Part shown: piece by piece, positions 18,314-26,884 of the stretch
Position numbering within the stretch: position 1 is the first letter of the stretch
Layout of the letters: every line of letters starts with the position of its first letter
Assembly: GCF_015624485.1 (NCBI RefSeq)
Contig: NZ_CP061378.1
Location: 4,092,001 to 4,156,000, forward strand
Origin: Bradyrhizobium genosp. L
GTDB taxonomy: Bacteria > Pseudomonadota > Alphaproteobacteria > Rhizobiales > Xanthobacteraceae
DNA: 64,000 nucleotides
Direction of reading: 5' to 3'
Program-made: the position numbers and the translations under genes
The notes under the pieces: generated by a model
The model's input: the letters and a program-made list of their open reading frames with translations, nothing else
Databases searched by the model: none
Told to the model about the DNA's origin: nothing

Positions 18314-19555
18314 TCAGAACTGCGAGAAATCGATCGGCTTGTGCCGATCGAGCGTGCGGTCGACCTTCGGCAGCGGATATTTCAGGCCGCTGGCGCAGTT
18401 GAACAGCATCACGCGGTCGCTCTTGGTGACCCGCCCGTCGGCAAGGCTCTCCTTGTAGGCGGCGTAGGTCGCGGCGCCCTCGGGGCACAGCAGCAGGCCC
18501 TCCTCGCGCGCGACCTCGTTGAGCGCCGCCGAAATCCTGTCGTCGTCGACGGCGATCGCAAAGCCCTTGCTCTCGCGCACCGCACGCAGGATCAGGAAAT
18601 CGCCGATCGCCTGCGGCACGCGGATGCCGGAGGCGATGGTGTGGGCGTCCTCCCAGCGCGTCGCATGCTCGGTGCCGGCCTCATAGGCCCGCACCATCGG
18701 TGCGCAGCCGGAGGCCTGCACGGCCACCATGCGCGGGCGCTTCGAACCGATGAAGCCGATCTGCTCCAGCTCGTCGAACGCCTTCCACATTCCGATCAGG
18801 CCGGTGCCGCCGCCGGTCGGATAGAAGATCACGTCGGGCACCTCCCAGCCGAGCTGCTCGGCGAGCTCGAGGCCCATCGTCTTCTTGCCTTCGATCCGGT
18901 ACGGCTCCTTCAACGTCGAGGTGTCGAACCAGCCGACCTTGGCCTTGCCCTCGCCGACGATCTTGCCGCAATCGTCGATATAGCCGTTGACGCGATAGAC
19001 GGTGGCGCCCTGCAGCTCGATCTCGCTGACATTCACTTCAGGCGTATCGGCCGGGCAGAAGATCGTGGTCTTGATGCCGCAGGACGTCGCGTAGGCCGCC
19101 AGCGCCGCGCCGGCATTGCCGTTGGTCGGCATCGCCATGTGCTTGATGCCGAGCGCCTTGCCCATCGACACCGCCATGACCAGGCCGCGCGCCTTGAATG
19201 ACGCGGTCGGCAGCCGCCCCTCGTCCTTCACGATGATCTCGCCGCCGCCGAGCTTGTGCGACAGCTTCGGCAGCCGGATCAGCGGCGTCGTGACCTCGCC
19301 GAGCGAGACGATGTCCTTGCAGTGGCGCACCGGCAGCAGCTCGCGGTAGCGCCACATGTCGGCGGGGCGTTCGGCCAGCGCCTGCTTGGTCAGCGCCTTC
19401 TTCACGCCGGCGAGATCGTAGCGCACCAACAGCGGCTTGCCGGCCTTGGAGAGGTTGTGCACCTGGTCGGCCGGATAATGATCGCCCTCCATCGCGCATT
19501 CGAGATGCGTGACGAAGGTCGGGCGTTCGATGGTGAGGTTGTCGTTGTCTTTCAC
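18314..19555 (-). CDS. Threonine synthase-like PLP enzyme
   Basis: Fold-type II PLP enzyme (413 aa) related to threonine synthase, which converts O-phosphohomoserine to threonine. The Schiff-base lysine is in TASFKARG (about residue 121), followed by the phosphate loop TGGGTGLIGMW (about 248-258) and MPTNGNAGAALAAYA. An N-terminal HLECAMEGDHY segment is typical of the long cyanobacterial/plant-type threonine synthases. A second thrC elsewhere cannot be excluded, so the exact reaction is inferred. It lies between TctC and a palindromic repeat with no obvious operon. Confidence 0.82.
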   Translation of the reverse strand: MKDNDNLTIERPTFVTHLECAMEGDHYPADQVHNLSKAGKPLLVRYDLAGVKKALTKQALAERPADMWRYRELLPVRHCKDIVSLGEVTTPLIRLPKLSHKLGGGEIIVKDEGRLPTASFKARGLVMAVSMGKALGIKHMAMPTNGNAGAALAAYATSCGIKTTIFCPADTPEVNVSEIELQGATVYRVNGYIDDCGKIVGEGKAKVGWFDTSTLKEPYRIEGKKTMGLELAEQLGWEVPDVIFYPTGGGTGLIGMWKAFDELEQIGFIGSKRPRMVAVQASGCAPMVRAYEAGTEHATRWEDAHTIASGIRVPQAIGDFLILRAVRESKGFAIAVDDDRISAALNEVAREEGLLLCPEGAATYAAYKESLADGRVTKSDRVMLFNCASGLKYPLPKVDRTLDRHKPIDFSQF

Positions 19556-19596
19556 GAGGTACGCTCTTTCTTGTTATTGGGTTCACCCATATCAGA

Positions 19597-19712
19597 CCCG
19601 TCACCCTGAGGTGGCCGCTCTTCAGCGGCCCTCGAAGGGCGACGAGCCCCGTTGCTTGATCCGGGCCGTACATCCTTCGAGGCTTGCTCCGCTCGCACCT
19701 CAGGATGACGGG
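19597..19712. repeat. Palindromic intergenic repeat, family C
   Basis: Outer arms CCCGTCACCCTGAGGTG (19597-19613) and 19696-19712 pair with one mismatch; inner CCTCGAAGG (19630-19638) pairs with CCTTCGAGG (19674-19682). It is located between the threonine synthase start and the lpdA stop. It resembles a repeat type I recall as frequent in Bradyrhizobium. Confidence 0.8.
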
Positions 19713-19735
19713 ACTTTGGACGCCGTTCTGCGATG

Positions 19736-21154
19736 TCAAATATTCAGCACGCGGCCGTAGGCGTCGAGCACCGCTTCCTTCATCATTTCGGATAGGGTCG
19801 GATGCGGGAACACGGTGTGCATCAGTTCCTCTTCCGTGGTCTCCAGGTTCATCGCCACGACGTAGCCCTGGATCAGTTCGGTGACCTCCGCGCCGATCAT
19901 GTGGGCGCCGAGCAACTGCCCGGTCTTCTTGTCGAATACGACCTTGACCAGGCCCTGGTCCTCGCCGAGCGCGATCGCCTTGCCGTTGCCGACGAAGGGG
20001 AAGCGGCCGACGCGGATCTCGCGGCCGCCCTCTCTCGCTTTCGCCTCGGTGAGGCCGACGGAGGCCACCTGCGGATTGCAATAGGTGCAGCCCGGGATCA
20101 TCAGCTTGTCCATCGGATGCGGATGCAGGCCCTTGATCGCCTCGACGCAGATCACGCCCTCATGCTCGGCCTTGTGCGCCAGCATCGGGGGACCCGCGAC
20201 GTCGCCGATCGCGTAGATGCCGGGGACGTTGGTCTTGCACAGGCCGTCGATCACGATGCAGCCGCGGTCGGTCTTCACGCCGAGCTTCTCCAGCCCGAGA
20301 TTCTCGATATTGCCGACCACGCCGACCGCGGAGATGACGCGGTCGAACTCCTTGGTCTGCGGCGCCTTGCCGTCGTCGATGGTCGCGACCACGCTGTCGG
20401 CCTTCTTCTCGAGTTTTGTCACTTTGGTCGAGGTGAGAATCTTGATGCCCATCTTCTCGAAACGCTTGCGCGCGAGCCCTGCGATCTCGGCGTCCTCGAC
20501 GGGCAGAATCTGCGGCAACACCTCGACCACGGTGACGTCTGATCCCATGGTGTGGAAGAACGACGCGAATTCGATGCCGATCGCGCCGGAACCGACCACG
20601 AGCAGCGATTTCGGCATCCGCTCCGGCACCATCGCCTCGAAATAGGTCCAGACCAGCTTCTTGTCAGGCTCGAGCCCCGGCAGCGCGCGCGGCCGCGCGC
20701 CGGTCGCGATGATGATGTGCTTTGCGTCGTAGCTGCCCTCGCCGAGCGCGCCCTTCGGCCCCTCGACATCCGACTTCTTCACCGTGATCTTGCCGGGCGC
20801 ATCGATCGAGGCGGCGCCCCAGATGATCTGGACCTTGTTCTTCTTCATCAGGAAGCCGACGCCGTCGTTGAGTCGCTTCGACACCCCGCGCGAGCGCTGC
20901 ACCACGGCCTTCGGATCGAACGACACGTTGTCCGCCGACAGCCCGTAATCCTTGGCGTGCTGCATGTAATGATAGATCTCGGCCGAGCGCAGCAGCGCCT
21001 TGGTCGGGATGCAGCCCCAATTCAGGCAGATGCCGCCGAGATAGGCCTTCTCCACGATCGCAGTCTTGAAGCCGAGCTGGGCGGCACGGATCGCCGTGAC
21101 ATAGCCGCCGGGACCGGAGCCGATGATGATGACGTCGAAAGATGTGTCGGCCAT
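19736..21154 (-). CDS. lpdA: Dihydrolipoyl dehydrogenase (E3)
   Basis: FAD-dependent E3 subunit (472 aa) that reoxidises dihydrolipoamide of the pyruvate dehydrogenase complex with NAD. It has the FAD-binding GSGPGGYVTAIRAA, the redox disulfide C43-C48 (GGICLNWGC), the NAD-binding VVGSGAIGIEFASFF, the second FAD motif GIYAIGDVAGP and the C-terminal HPHPTLSEMM with catalytic H451. It closes the pdhA-pdhB-DUF5076-pdhC cluster, separated from pdhC by a small membrane-protein gene. Confidence 0.97.
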   Translation of the reverse strand: MADTSFDVIIIGSGPGGYVTAIRAAQLGFKTAIVEKAYLGGICLNWGCIPTKALLRSAEIYHYMQHAKDYGLSADNVSFDPKAVVQRSRGVSKRLNDGVGFLMKKNKVQIIWGAASIDAPGKITVKKSDVEGPKGALGEGSYDAKHIIIATGARPRALPGLEPDKKLVWTYFEAMVPERMPKSLLVVGSGAIGIEFASFFHTMGSDVTVVEVLPQILPVEDAEIAGLARKRFEKMGIKILTSTKVTKLEKKADSVVATIDDGKAPQTKEFDRVISAVGVVGNIENLGLEKLGVKTDRGCIVIDGLCKTNVPGIYAIGDVAGPPMLAHKAEHEGVICVEAIKGLHPHPMDKLMIPGCTYCNPQVASVGLTEAKAREGGREIRVGRFPFVGNGKAIALGEDQGLVKVVFDKKTGQLLGAHMIGAEVTELIQGYVVAMNLETTEEELMHTVFPHPTLSEMMKEAVLDAYGRVLNI

Positions 21155-21239
21155 GTCGGCTCCCGTTCAACTCAATTGTTAAAGCCGCGGGCGCGGCTTG
21201 CAGTGATCAAAGCTCCGGCCAGCACGGATATGTCGGCCA

Positions 21240-21416
21240 TCACCCATGCTCCGGCCATAGCACGCCCATGACCACCGCCCAGACCAGCGCGAGCACGCCC
21301 GAGCCGATCATCGCGATCCGGAATTGCATCGTCGAGATCAGGTCACGGCTGACCGCAACGATCGCCGCGATCGCAATGGCGGCGAGGAGGACGTACGGAG
21401 CGTAGACCGCGTGCAT
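21240..21416 (-). CDS. Small two-helix membrane protein in the pdh operon (58 aa)
   Basis: ATG at 21416 to TGA at 21240-21242 encodes 58 residues. There are two hydrophobic segments (YVLLAAIAIAAIVAV near 8-22 and MIGSGVLALVWAVVMGVLW near 36-54) separated by a short charged loop (SRDLIST). It begins 12 nt after the pdhC stop on the same strand, so it is read in the pdh transcript. A weak GGA lies 8 nt upstream. No family is recognised. Support comes from hydrophobicity pattern and operon position only. Confidence 0.6.
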   Translation of the reverse strand: MHAVYAPYVLLAAIAIAAIVAVSRDLISTMQFRIAMIGSGVLALVWAVVMGVLWPEHG

Positions 21417-21428
21417 GGCTGATGTCCG

Positions 21429-22796
21429 TCAGACCATCATCATCACGGGGTTCTCGATCAGTTGCCTGAAGGCGCCGATCAGCTCGGCGCCGAGCGCGCC
21501 GTCGATCGCGCGATGATCGCACGACAACGTCACGCTCATGATGCTCGCGATCTCGATCTTGCCGCCGCGCACGACGGGGCGCTCCTCCGAGGTGCCGACC
21601 GCCAGGATCGAGGCGTGCGGCGGGTTGATCACCGCGGTGAAGTGGTTGATGCCGTACATGCCGAGGTTGGACACCGCGGTGGTGCCGCCCTGATATTCTT
21701 CCGGCTTCAGCTTGCGGGCGCGCGCGCGTGCCGCAAAGTCCTTCATCTCGTTGGAGATGGTGGAGAGCGTCTTGGTCTCCGCCTTGCGGATGATCGGGGT
21801 GATCAGGCCGCCCGGCATGGCGACCGCGACGCCGACGTCGGAATGCTTGTGCTTGAGCATGCCGCCTTCGGTCCAGCTGACGTTGCAGTTCGGGATCTTC
21901 TGCAATGCGACCGCCATCGCCTTGATGACGAAATCGTTGACCGAGATCTTGTAGAGCGGCTTCTTCTCCTTGTCCTTCGGAGCGGCCGCGTTGATCTCCT
22001 CGCGCGCGGCGAGCAGCTTGCCGATGTCGCAGTCGATGGTCAGATAGAAGTGCGGAACGTTCTGCACCGAGGCGGTAAGCCGCTGCGCGATGGTGCGGCG
22101 CATGCCGTCATGCGGCACCACCTCGTAGGAGCCCGGCTCGAACAGCGCCAGGATCTGCTTGTCCGACATCGACGGCGCGATGCTCGGTCCCGCGGCGGCC
22201 GGTGTTGCCGCCGGCGCCTTAAGGCCCTTGCCGGACTTCGCCTCCGCGACGTCGCGCGCGACGACGCGGCCATGCGGGCCGGTGCCGGTGATGCGGCCGA
22301 GCTCGATGCCGGCCTCCTTCGCCAGACGGCGCGCCAGCGGCGAGGAGAAAATGCGGGCGTGACCATTGGCCTGTGCGGCCGGAGCAGCAGCGGCCTGCGG
22401 CGCGGGAGCAGGTGCCGCGGCCGGCTTCGGCGCGGGCGCGGCAGCCGGAGCTGGAGCCGCCGCAGGCGCGGCAGCAGCAGGCTTTGGCGCCTCCGCCGGC
22501 TTCGGCGCAGGCGCAGCTCCACCGCCCGCGCTCGCCGCAGCCTTCACGTCCTCGCCGTCGCCGGCGAGCACCGCGATGACGTCGTTGACCGGCACGTCCT
22601 GGGTACCTTCGGGTACGACAATCTTGGCAAGCGTGCCCTCGTCGACCGCCTCGACTTCCATCGTCGCCTTGTCGGTCTCGATCTCCGCGATCACGTCGCC
22701 GGACTTGACCTTGTCGCCCTCTTTCTTGAGCCACTTGGCGAGGTTGCCCTTCTCCATCGTCGGCGACAGCGCGGGCATGAGAATGTTGATCGGCAT
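21429..22796 (-). CDS. pdhC: Pyruvate dehydrogenase E2, dihydrolipoamide acetyltransferase
   Basis: E2 core of the pyruvate dehydrogenase complex (455 aa), transferring acetyl groups from lipoyl-lysine to CoA. Domains: one lipoyl domain (1-80, lipoyl K43 in ETDKATMEV), an Ala/Pro-rich linker (about 85-145), a peripheral-subunit-binding domain ([18 protein letters not shown], about 150-185) and the catalytic domain ending in SCDHRAIDG with H428 and D432. The start [11 protein letters not shown] at 22796 is the family start; the open frame upstream overlaps DUF5076. The DUF5076 stop lies 3 nt before the ATG. Confidence 0.97.
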   Translation of the reverse strand: MPINILMPALSPTMEKGNLAKWLKKEGDKVKSGDVIAEIETDKATMEVEAVDEGTLAKIVVPEGTQDVPVNDVIAVLAGDGEDVKAAASAGGGAAPAPKPAEAPKPAAAAPAAAPAPAAAPAPKPAAAPAPAPQAAAAPAAQANGHARIFSSPLARRLAKEAGIELGRITGTGPHGRVVARDVAEAKSGKGLKAPAATPAAAGPSIAPSMSDKQILALFEPGSYEVVPHDGMRRTIAQRLTASVQNVPHFYLTIDCDIGKLLAAREEINAAAPKDKEKKPLYKISVNDFVIKAMAVALQKIPNCNVSWTEGGMLKHKHSDVGVAVAMPGGLITPIIRKAETKTLSTISNEMKDFAARARARKLKPEEYQGGTTAVSNLGMYGINHFTAVINPPHASILAVGTSEERPVVRGGKIEIASIMSVTLSCDHRAIDGALGAELIGAFRQLIENPVMMMV

Positions 22797-22798
22797 TG

Positions 22799-23104
22799 TC
22801 AGTGACCTTGTTGCGACCGCGGCATGGTTTTGCCCGTGTCGGTCGGCCGGGCGATTTCGGCTTCGAACATCTCGACGATGCGCGCGAGCGCCTCGTCCTC
22901 GGTGTATTCGCTCTCGCGTGCATAGGCGCGCGCGGCGTGGCGGGCGATGTCGACCAGCAACAACCCCCACATGTCGGGCTCCTCGAAGGCGCGCTGGAAC
23001 GCGATCGACAGGCCGCCGTCGACGACAAAGGCGCGCAGCACCTCGATTGCATCGTCGCGGCCCATCACGTCAGGCGGCAGCGGCTGCTCCTTGGGACCGG
23101 TCAT
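22799..23104 (-). CDS. DUF5076-type protein in the pdh operon
   Basis: 101-aa soluble protein, no signal peptide or membrane segment; acidic helical C-terminal half ([18 protein letters not shown]). It sits 5 nt after pdhB and 2 nt before pdhC, so tight spacing implies co-expression and perhaps a role in complex assembly or regulation, which is inference. I recognise it as the DUF5076 family that occurs in this position in related rhizobia; the function is not known to me. Confidence 0.8.
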   Translation of the reverse strand: MTGPKEQPLPPDVMGRDDAIEVLRAFVVDGGLSIAFQRAFEEPDMWGLLLVDIARHAARAYARESEYTEDEALARIVEMFEAEIARPTDTGKTMPRSQQGH

Positions 23105-23109
23105 CGGCG

Positions 23110-24513
23110 CTACCGATACGACACGGCCTTGGCGGCGGCGACCACCTCGGCGACGTTGGGCAGCGCGAGCTTCTCCAGATTATGGGCATAGGGCATCGGC
23201 ACGTCCTTGCCGGAGACGCGCGCGACCGGCGCATCCAGATAGTCGAACGCGTGCTCCATGATCCGCGCCGCGACCTCGGCGCCGACACCGCTCTGCTGCC
23301 AGCCCTCCTCCACCGTGACGGCGCGGCCGGTCTTCTTCACGGAGTTGATGACGGTCTCGGTGTCCATCGGGCGGATGGTGCGCAGATCGATCACCTCGGC
23401 CTCGATGCCTTCCTTTGCGAGCTCCTCGGCCGCCTTCAGCGCGTAGGACATGCCCATCGCCCAGGAGACGAGGGTGACGTCCTTGCCGGCGCGCGCGATC
23501 CGCGCTTTGCCGATCGGCACCACGAAATCGGCGAGCTTCGGCACCTCGCCGGTGTGGCCGTACAACACTTCGTTCTCGAGGAAGATCACCGGATTGGGAT
23601 CGCGGATCGCGGCCTTGAGCAGGCCCTTGTAGTCGGCGGCCGAGTACGGCGCGACCACCTTCAGTCCCGGCACCTGCGAGTACCAGGCGGCATAGTCCTG
23701 GCTGTGCTGGGCGGCGACGCGGGCGGCGGCGCCGTTCGGGCCGCGGAACACGATCGAGCAGCCCATCTGGCCGCCCGACATGTACAGCGTCTTGGCGGCG
23801 GAATTGATGATCTGGTCGATCGCCTGCATCGCGAAATTCCAGGTCATGAACTCGACGATCGGCTTCAGGCCGGCCATCGCCGCGCCGACGCCGACGCCGG
23901 CAAAGCCGTGCTCGGTGATCGGCGTGTCGATCACGCGCCGCGCGCCGAACTCCTGCAACAGGCCCTGTGTCACCTTGTAGGCGCCTTGATATTCCGCGAC
24001 CTCCTCGCCCATGATAAAGACGTCGCCGTCGCGGCGCATCTCCTCGGCCATCGCATCGCGCAGCGCTTCGCGGATGGTCTGCGTCACCATCTCAGTGCCG
24101 GCGGGGATTTCAGGATCGGGCGGCGCCTCCGTGGCGGGCGCAGCCGGCGCCTTTGCTTCCGCCTTCGGCGCTTCAGACTTTGCTTCAGACTTGGCCTCAG
24201 CGGGAGGCGCGGCCTCGGCCTTCGGTGCCGGCGCGGCGGCAGGCGCCTTGTCGAGATCGGCGGCGCTCTCGCCGTCGGCGAGGATGGTAGCGATCGGCGT
24301 GTTCACCGCGACGTCGGCGGTGCCTTCCGGAATCAGGATCTTGCCGAGTGTGCCCTCATCGGTCGCCTCGACCTCCATGGTCGCCTTGTCGGTTTCGATC
24401 TCGGCGATCACGTCGCCGGACTTGATGGTCTCGCCTTCCTTCTTCAGCCATTTGGCGAGGTTGCCCTTCTCCATGGTGGGCGACAGCGCAGGCATCAGCA
24501 CTTGAATGGGCAT
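23110..24513 (-). CDS. pdhB: Pyruvate dehydrogenase E1 beta subunit with fused lipoyl domain
   Basis: E1-beta subunit (467 aa). The N-terminal 80 residues are a lipoyl domain (K43 in ETDKATMEV) almost identical to that of the E2 encoded two genes downstream, then an Ala/Lys/Glu-rich linker (about 85-140), then the transketolase pyrimidine-binding domain ([29 protein letters not shown]) and C-terminal domain. A GGGAG site lies 5 nt before the ATG. The lipoyl fusion is a known feature of alphaproteobacterial E1-beta. It pairs with pdhA 45 nt upstream. Confidence 0.97.
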   Translation of the reverse strand: MPIQVLMPALSPTMEKGNLAKWLKKEGETIKSGDVIAEIETDKATMEVEATDEGTLGKILIPEGTADVAVNTPIATILADGESAADLDKAPAAAPAPKAEAAPPAEAKSEAKSEAPKAEAKAPAAPATEAPPDPEIPAGTEMVTQTIREALRDAMAEEMRRDGDVFIMGEEVAEYQGAYKVTQGLLQEFGARRVIDTPITEHGFAGVGVGAAMAGLKPIVEFMTWNFAMQAIDQIINSAAKTLYMSGGQMGCSIVFRGPNGAAARVAAQHSQDYAAWYSQVPGLKVVAPYSAADYKGLLKAAIRDPNPVIFLENEVLYGHTGEVPKLADFVVPIGKARIARAGKDVTLVSWAMGMSYALKAAEELAKEGIEAEVIDLRTIRPMDTETVINSVKKTGRAVTVEEGWQQSGVGAEVAARIMEHAFDYLDAPVARVSGKDVPMPYAHNLEKLALPNVAEVVAAAKAVSYR

Positions 24514-24558
24514 ATCAGCTCCCGAAATCGGTCTTGAAAGTTCTTCTGCGCGGGGGGA

Positions 24559-25578
24559 TCAGCGGTAGATGTCGGTGTAGAGCTCGGAGGGATCGGGCTC
24601 CGGATCGTGCTGGGCGAAGTCGGCAGCCGCGTTGACGATCTCGCGCACCTCGCCGTCGATCGCCTTGAGGTCCTGCTCGCTGACGCCGGCCTCCAACAGG
24701 CGGTTGCGCACCTGCTCGATCGGATCCTGGTCGTGGCGGACCTTCTCGACCTCCTCGCGGGTGCGGTACTTCGCGGGATCGGACATCGAATGGCCGCGGT
24801 AGCGATAGGTCTGCATCTCCAGGATGATCGGCCCGTTGCCGCCGCGACACCAGGCCGTGGCCTCCTCGCCCGCGGCTTTCACCGCGCGCACGTCCATGCC
24901 GTCGACCTGCTTGCCAGGGATATTGAACGAGACGCCGCGCTTGGAGAAATCCTGCTGCGCTGACGCGCGCGACACCGAGGTGCCCATGGCGTAGCGGTTG
25001 TTCTCGATGACATAGATCACCGGCAGCTTCCAGAGCTCCGCCATGTTGAAGCTCTCATAGACCTGGCCCTGGTTGGCGGCGCCGTCGCCGAAATAGGTCA
25101 CGCTGACGTTATCGTTGCCGCGATAGCGGTTGGCGAAGGCGAGGCCAGTGCCGAGCGGCACCTGCGCGCCGACGATGCCGTGACCGCCGTAGAAGTGCTT
25201 CTCCTTGCTGAACATGTGCATGGAGCCGCCCTTGCCCCGCGAATAGCCGCCGCGGCGCCCGGTCAGTTCCGCCATCACGCCCTTGGCTTCCATGCCGGTC
25301 GCCAGCATGTGGCCGTGGTCCCGGTACCCGGTTATGACCTCGTCGCCTTTCTTCAAGGCCATCTGCATGCCGACGACGACGGCCTCCTGGCCGATATAGA
25401 GATGGCAGAAACCGCCGATCGCACCCATGCCGTAAAGCTGACCGGCCTTCTCCTCGAAGCGGCGGATCAAGAGCATGTCGCGCAGCGCCTTGAGCTCCTG
25501 GTCCCTGGTCAGCTCGGGCGGAGAACCTGCCTTCTCCTGCCCTGATTCTTTCGCGGCGGTCTTCTTGGGTGCGGCCAT
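24559..25578 (-). CDS. pdhA: Pyruvate dehydrogenase E1 alpha subunit
   Basis: Thiamine-diphosphate-dependent E1-alpha (339 aa) that decarboxylates pyruvate together with PdhB. The ThDP motif is GDGAANQGQVYESFNMA (about 167-183) with the downstream IENNRYAMGT; the phosphorylation-loop region YRYRGHSMSDP is conserved. The N-terminus is Lys/Ala-rich. It is the first gene of the pdhA-pdhB-DUF5076-pdhC-small gene-lpdA run, preceded by ftsB on the same strand with a 159-nt gap that should hold the promoter. Confidence 0.97.
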   Translation of the reverse strand: MAAPKKTAAKESGQEKAGSPPELTRDQELKALRDMLLIRRFEEKAGQLYGMGAIGGFCHLYIGQEAVVVGMQMALKKGDEVITGYRDHGHMLATGMEAKGVMAELTGRRGGYSRGKGGSMHMFSKEKHFYGGHGIVGAQVPLGTGLAFANRYRGNDNVSVTYFGDGAANQGQVYESFNMAELWKLPVIYVIENNRYAMGTSVSRASAQQDFSKRGVSFNIPGKQVDGMDVRAVKAAGEEATAWCRGGNGPIILEMQTYRYRGHSMSDPAKYRTREEVEKVRHDQDPIEQVRNRLLEAGVSEQDLKAIDGEVREIVNAAADFAQHDPEPDPSELYTDIYR

Positions 25579-25737
25579 GGCAATTCCGGGTGAGAGAAGT
25601 CGAAGAACCCTCTCTAACCCAACTCAAATCGCCTTGGAAGGATTGCGTTCGCCCGCTGGAATTTTGCTATGCCGCACTGCAACGCGGCGCGACACTTTTG
25701 TGATAGCACGTGAAGCTTTTTGAAATTTGAGAACGCG

Positions 25738-26067
25738 TCAATTCGGCTTGTTGATCCGAACCAGGTCCCGCGGATTGACATAGTCGAGCTGGAAGCGCGC
25801 ACGCTCGTCGAGCATGTCGGGATCGACGCGATCCGAGCGCAACAGCGACACCCGCTGCTCGCCCTCGGCCCGCTCCTTCTTCAACCGCGCCAGCTCCGAG
25901 GTCAGCGCGATGATTTCCTGGTCGAGCTCCTGCCGCGCGTTGAGGCCGTACTTGCCGGTGTAGGCATTGACCCCGAAATAGCCGACCATCAGCGCCGCCA
26001 GCGTGTAGAGGGCAAGCCCGGTCAGGATCGATTTGAGGCGTGTGCGGGAGACCATGGCCGCAACCAT
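25738..26067 (-). CDS. ftsB: FtsB/DivIC-type septum formation initiator
   Basis: Bitopic division protein (109 aa): short cytoplasmic N-terminus, one transmembrane helix (SILTGLALYTLAALMVGYF, about 13-31), then a periplasmic coiled coil (ARQELDQEIIALTSELARLK) and the conserved DERARFQLDYVNPRDLV end. It would join FtsL and FtsQ in the divisome. ATGs at 26067 and 26055 are both possible; neither has a clear ribosome-binding site. The eno-ftsB-pdhA order is conserved in alphaproteobacteria, though here other genes separate eno from ftsB. Confidence 0.85.
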   Translation of the reverse strand: MVAAMVSRTRLKSILTGLALYTLAALMVGYFGVNAYTGKYGLNARQELDQEIIALTSELARLKKERAEGEQRVSLLRSDRVDPDMLDERARFQLDYVNPRDLVRINKPN

Positions 26068-26100
26068 CGGCCATGGCGGTTAATGGAATGCTAAGTTTGA

Positions 26101-26652
26101 TTAGCGGTGCTGCTTCTCGATGAACGCCGCGAAGGCGTCGAGGTATTGCTGCAACACGGTCTTGAGCGAGTCCTTGATCAGCTTACCCTTCTCGTCGAAC
26201 GCATCGCCCACGCCGTTGAGATAGGCTTCCGGCTGGCCCATGATCGGGCCCGAAATGCCCGGCAGGATGTTCTGCAGGGTTTTTGCGGCACTGACGCCGC
26301 CGAGCGGGCCTGGCGAGTTCGAGATGATCCCGATGGGCTTGCCGAGGAACGAGCTCTTGCCGTAGGGGCGCGAGGCAACGTCGATGGCGTTCTTCAACAC
26401 GCCCGGGATCGCGCGGTTGTATTCGGGCGTTACGAACAGCACGCCGTTCGACTTCTGCAGCTTCTCGCGGAACGTCGTCCAGTCCGCCGGCGGCGCGGCC
26501 TCAAGGTCCTGGTTGAAGAAGGAGATGCCCTGCAGCGTGGTGACGTCGAGCTTCAGCGAGGCGGGCGCGAGCTTGGCCATTGCGTTGGCGATCTTGAGCG
26601 AAAAACTCTCTTTGCGGATACTGCCGACGATGGTGACGATGTTATAGGCCAT
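26101..26652 (-). CDS. NAD(P)H-dependent FMN reductase
   Basis: Flavodoxin-fold FMN reductase/quinone reductase (183 aa) of the chromate-reductase/SsuE superfamily. It shows the FMN-phosphate loop VGSIRKESFSLKIA near residue 8 and the TPEYNRAIPGVLKNAID motif near 75, both diagnostic. An AGGGAA site lies 8 nt before the ATG at 26652; the frame extends 30 codons further upstream without support. It lies alone between ftsB and the divergent ddl gene. The physiological acceptor is unknown. Confidence 0.9.
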   Translation of the reverse strand: MAYNIVTIVGSIRKESFSLKIANAMAKLAPASLKLDVTTLQGISFFNQDLEAAPPADWTTFREKLQKSNGVLFVTPEYNRAIPGVLKNAIDVASRPYGKSSFLGKPIGIISNSPGPLGGVSAAKTLQNILPGISGPIMGQPEAYLNGVGDAFDEKGKLIKDSLKTVLQQYLDAFAAFIEKQHR

Positions 26653-26884
26653 TGCAAAATTCCCTGGGTTGCGCGTGAAGCCGGACCGACGGCCATCACC
26701 TACCGGCGCGGCGATAAGGATGCAAGTGCATGGATTGCGCAATTCCGGAAACCCAGCGTTTGCGGAATCTGGCCGATCGGCAACCCGGCTTCCCGGCGAG
26801 CGCCGGGTCGGGGCCCATTCTGGACACGTTCGTTAGGATATGTTGCGGCATCCGCGGCATCATCCAGCTCGAGACTTGAAGACC

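Noticed and set aside
22366..24537. A 723-codon plus-strand frame antisense to pdhC, DUF5076 and pdhB
   Set aside because: All three minus-strand genes are unambiguous; the antisense translation begins with an Ala/Gly run mirroring the E2 linker.
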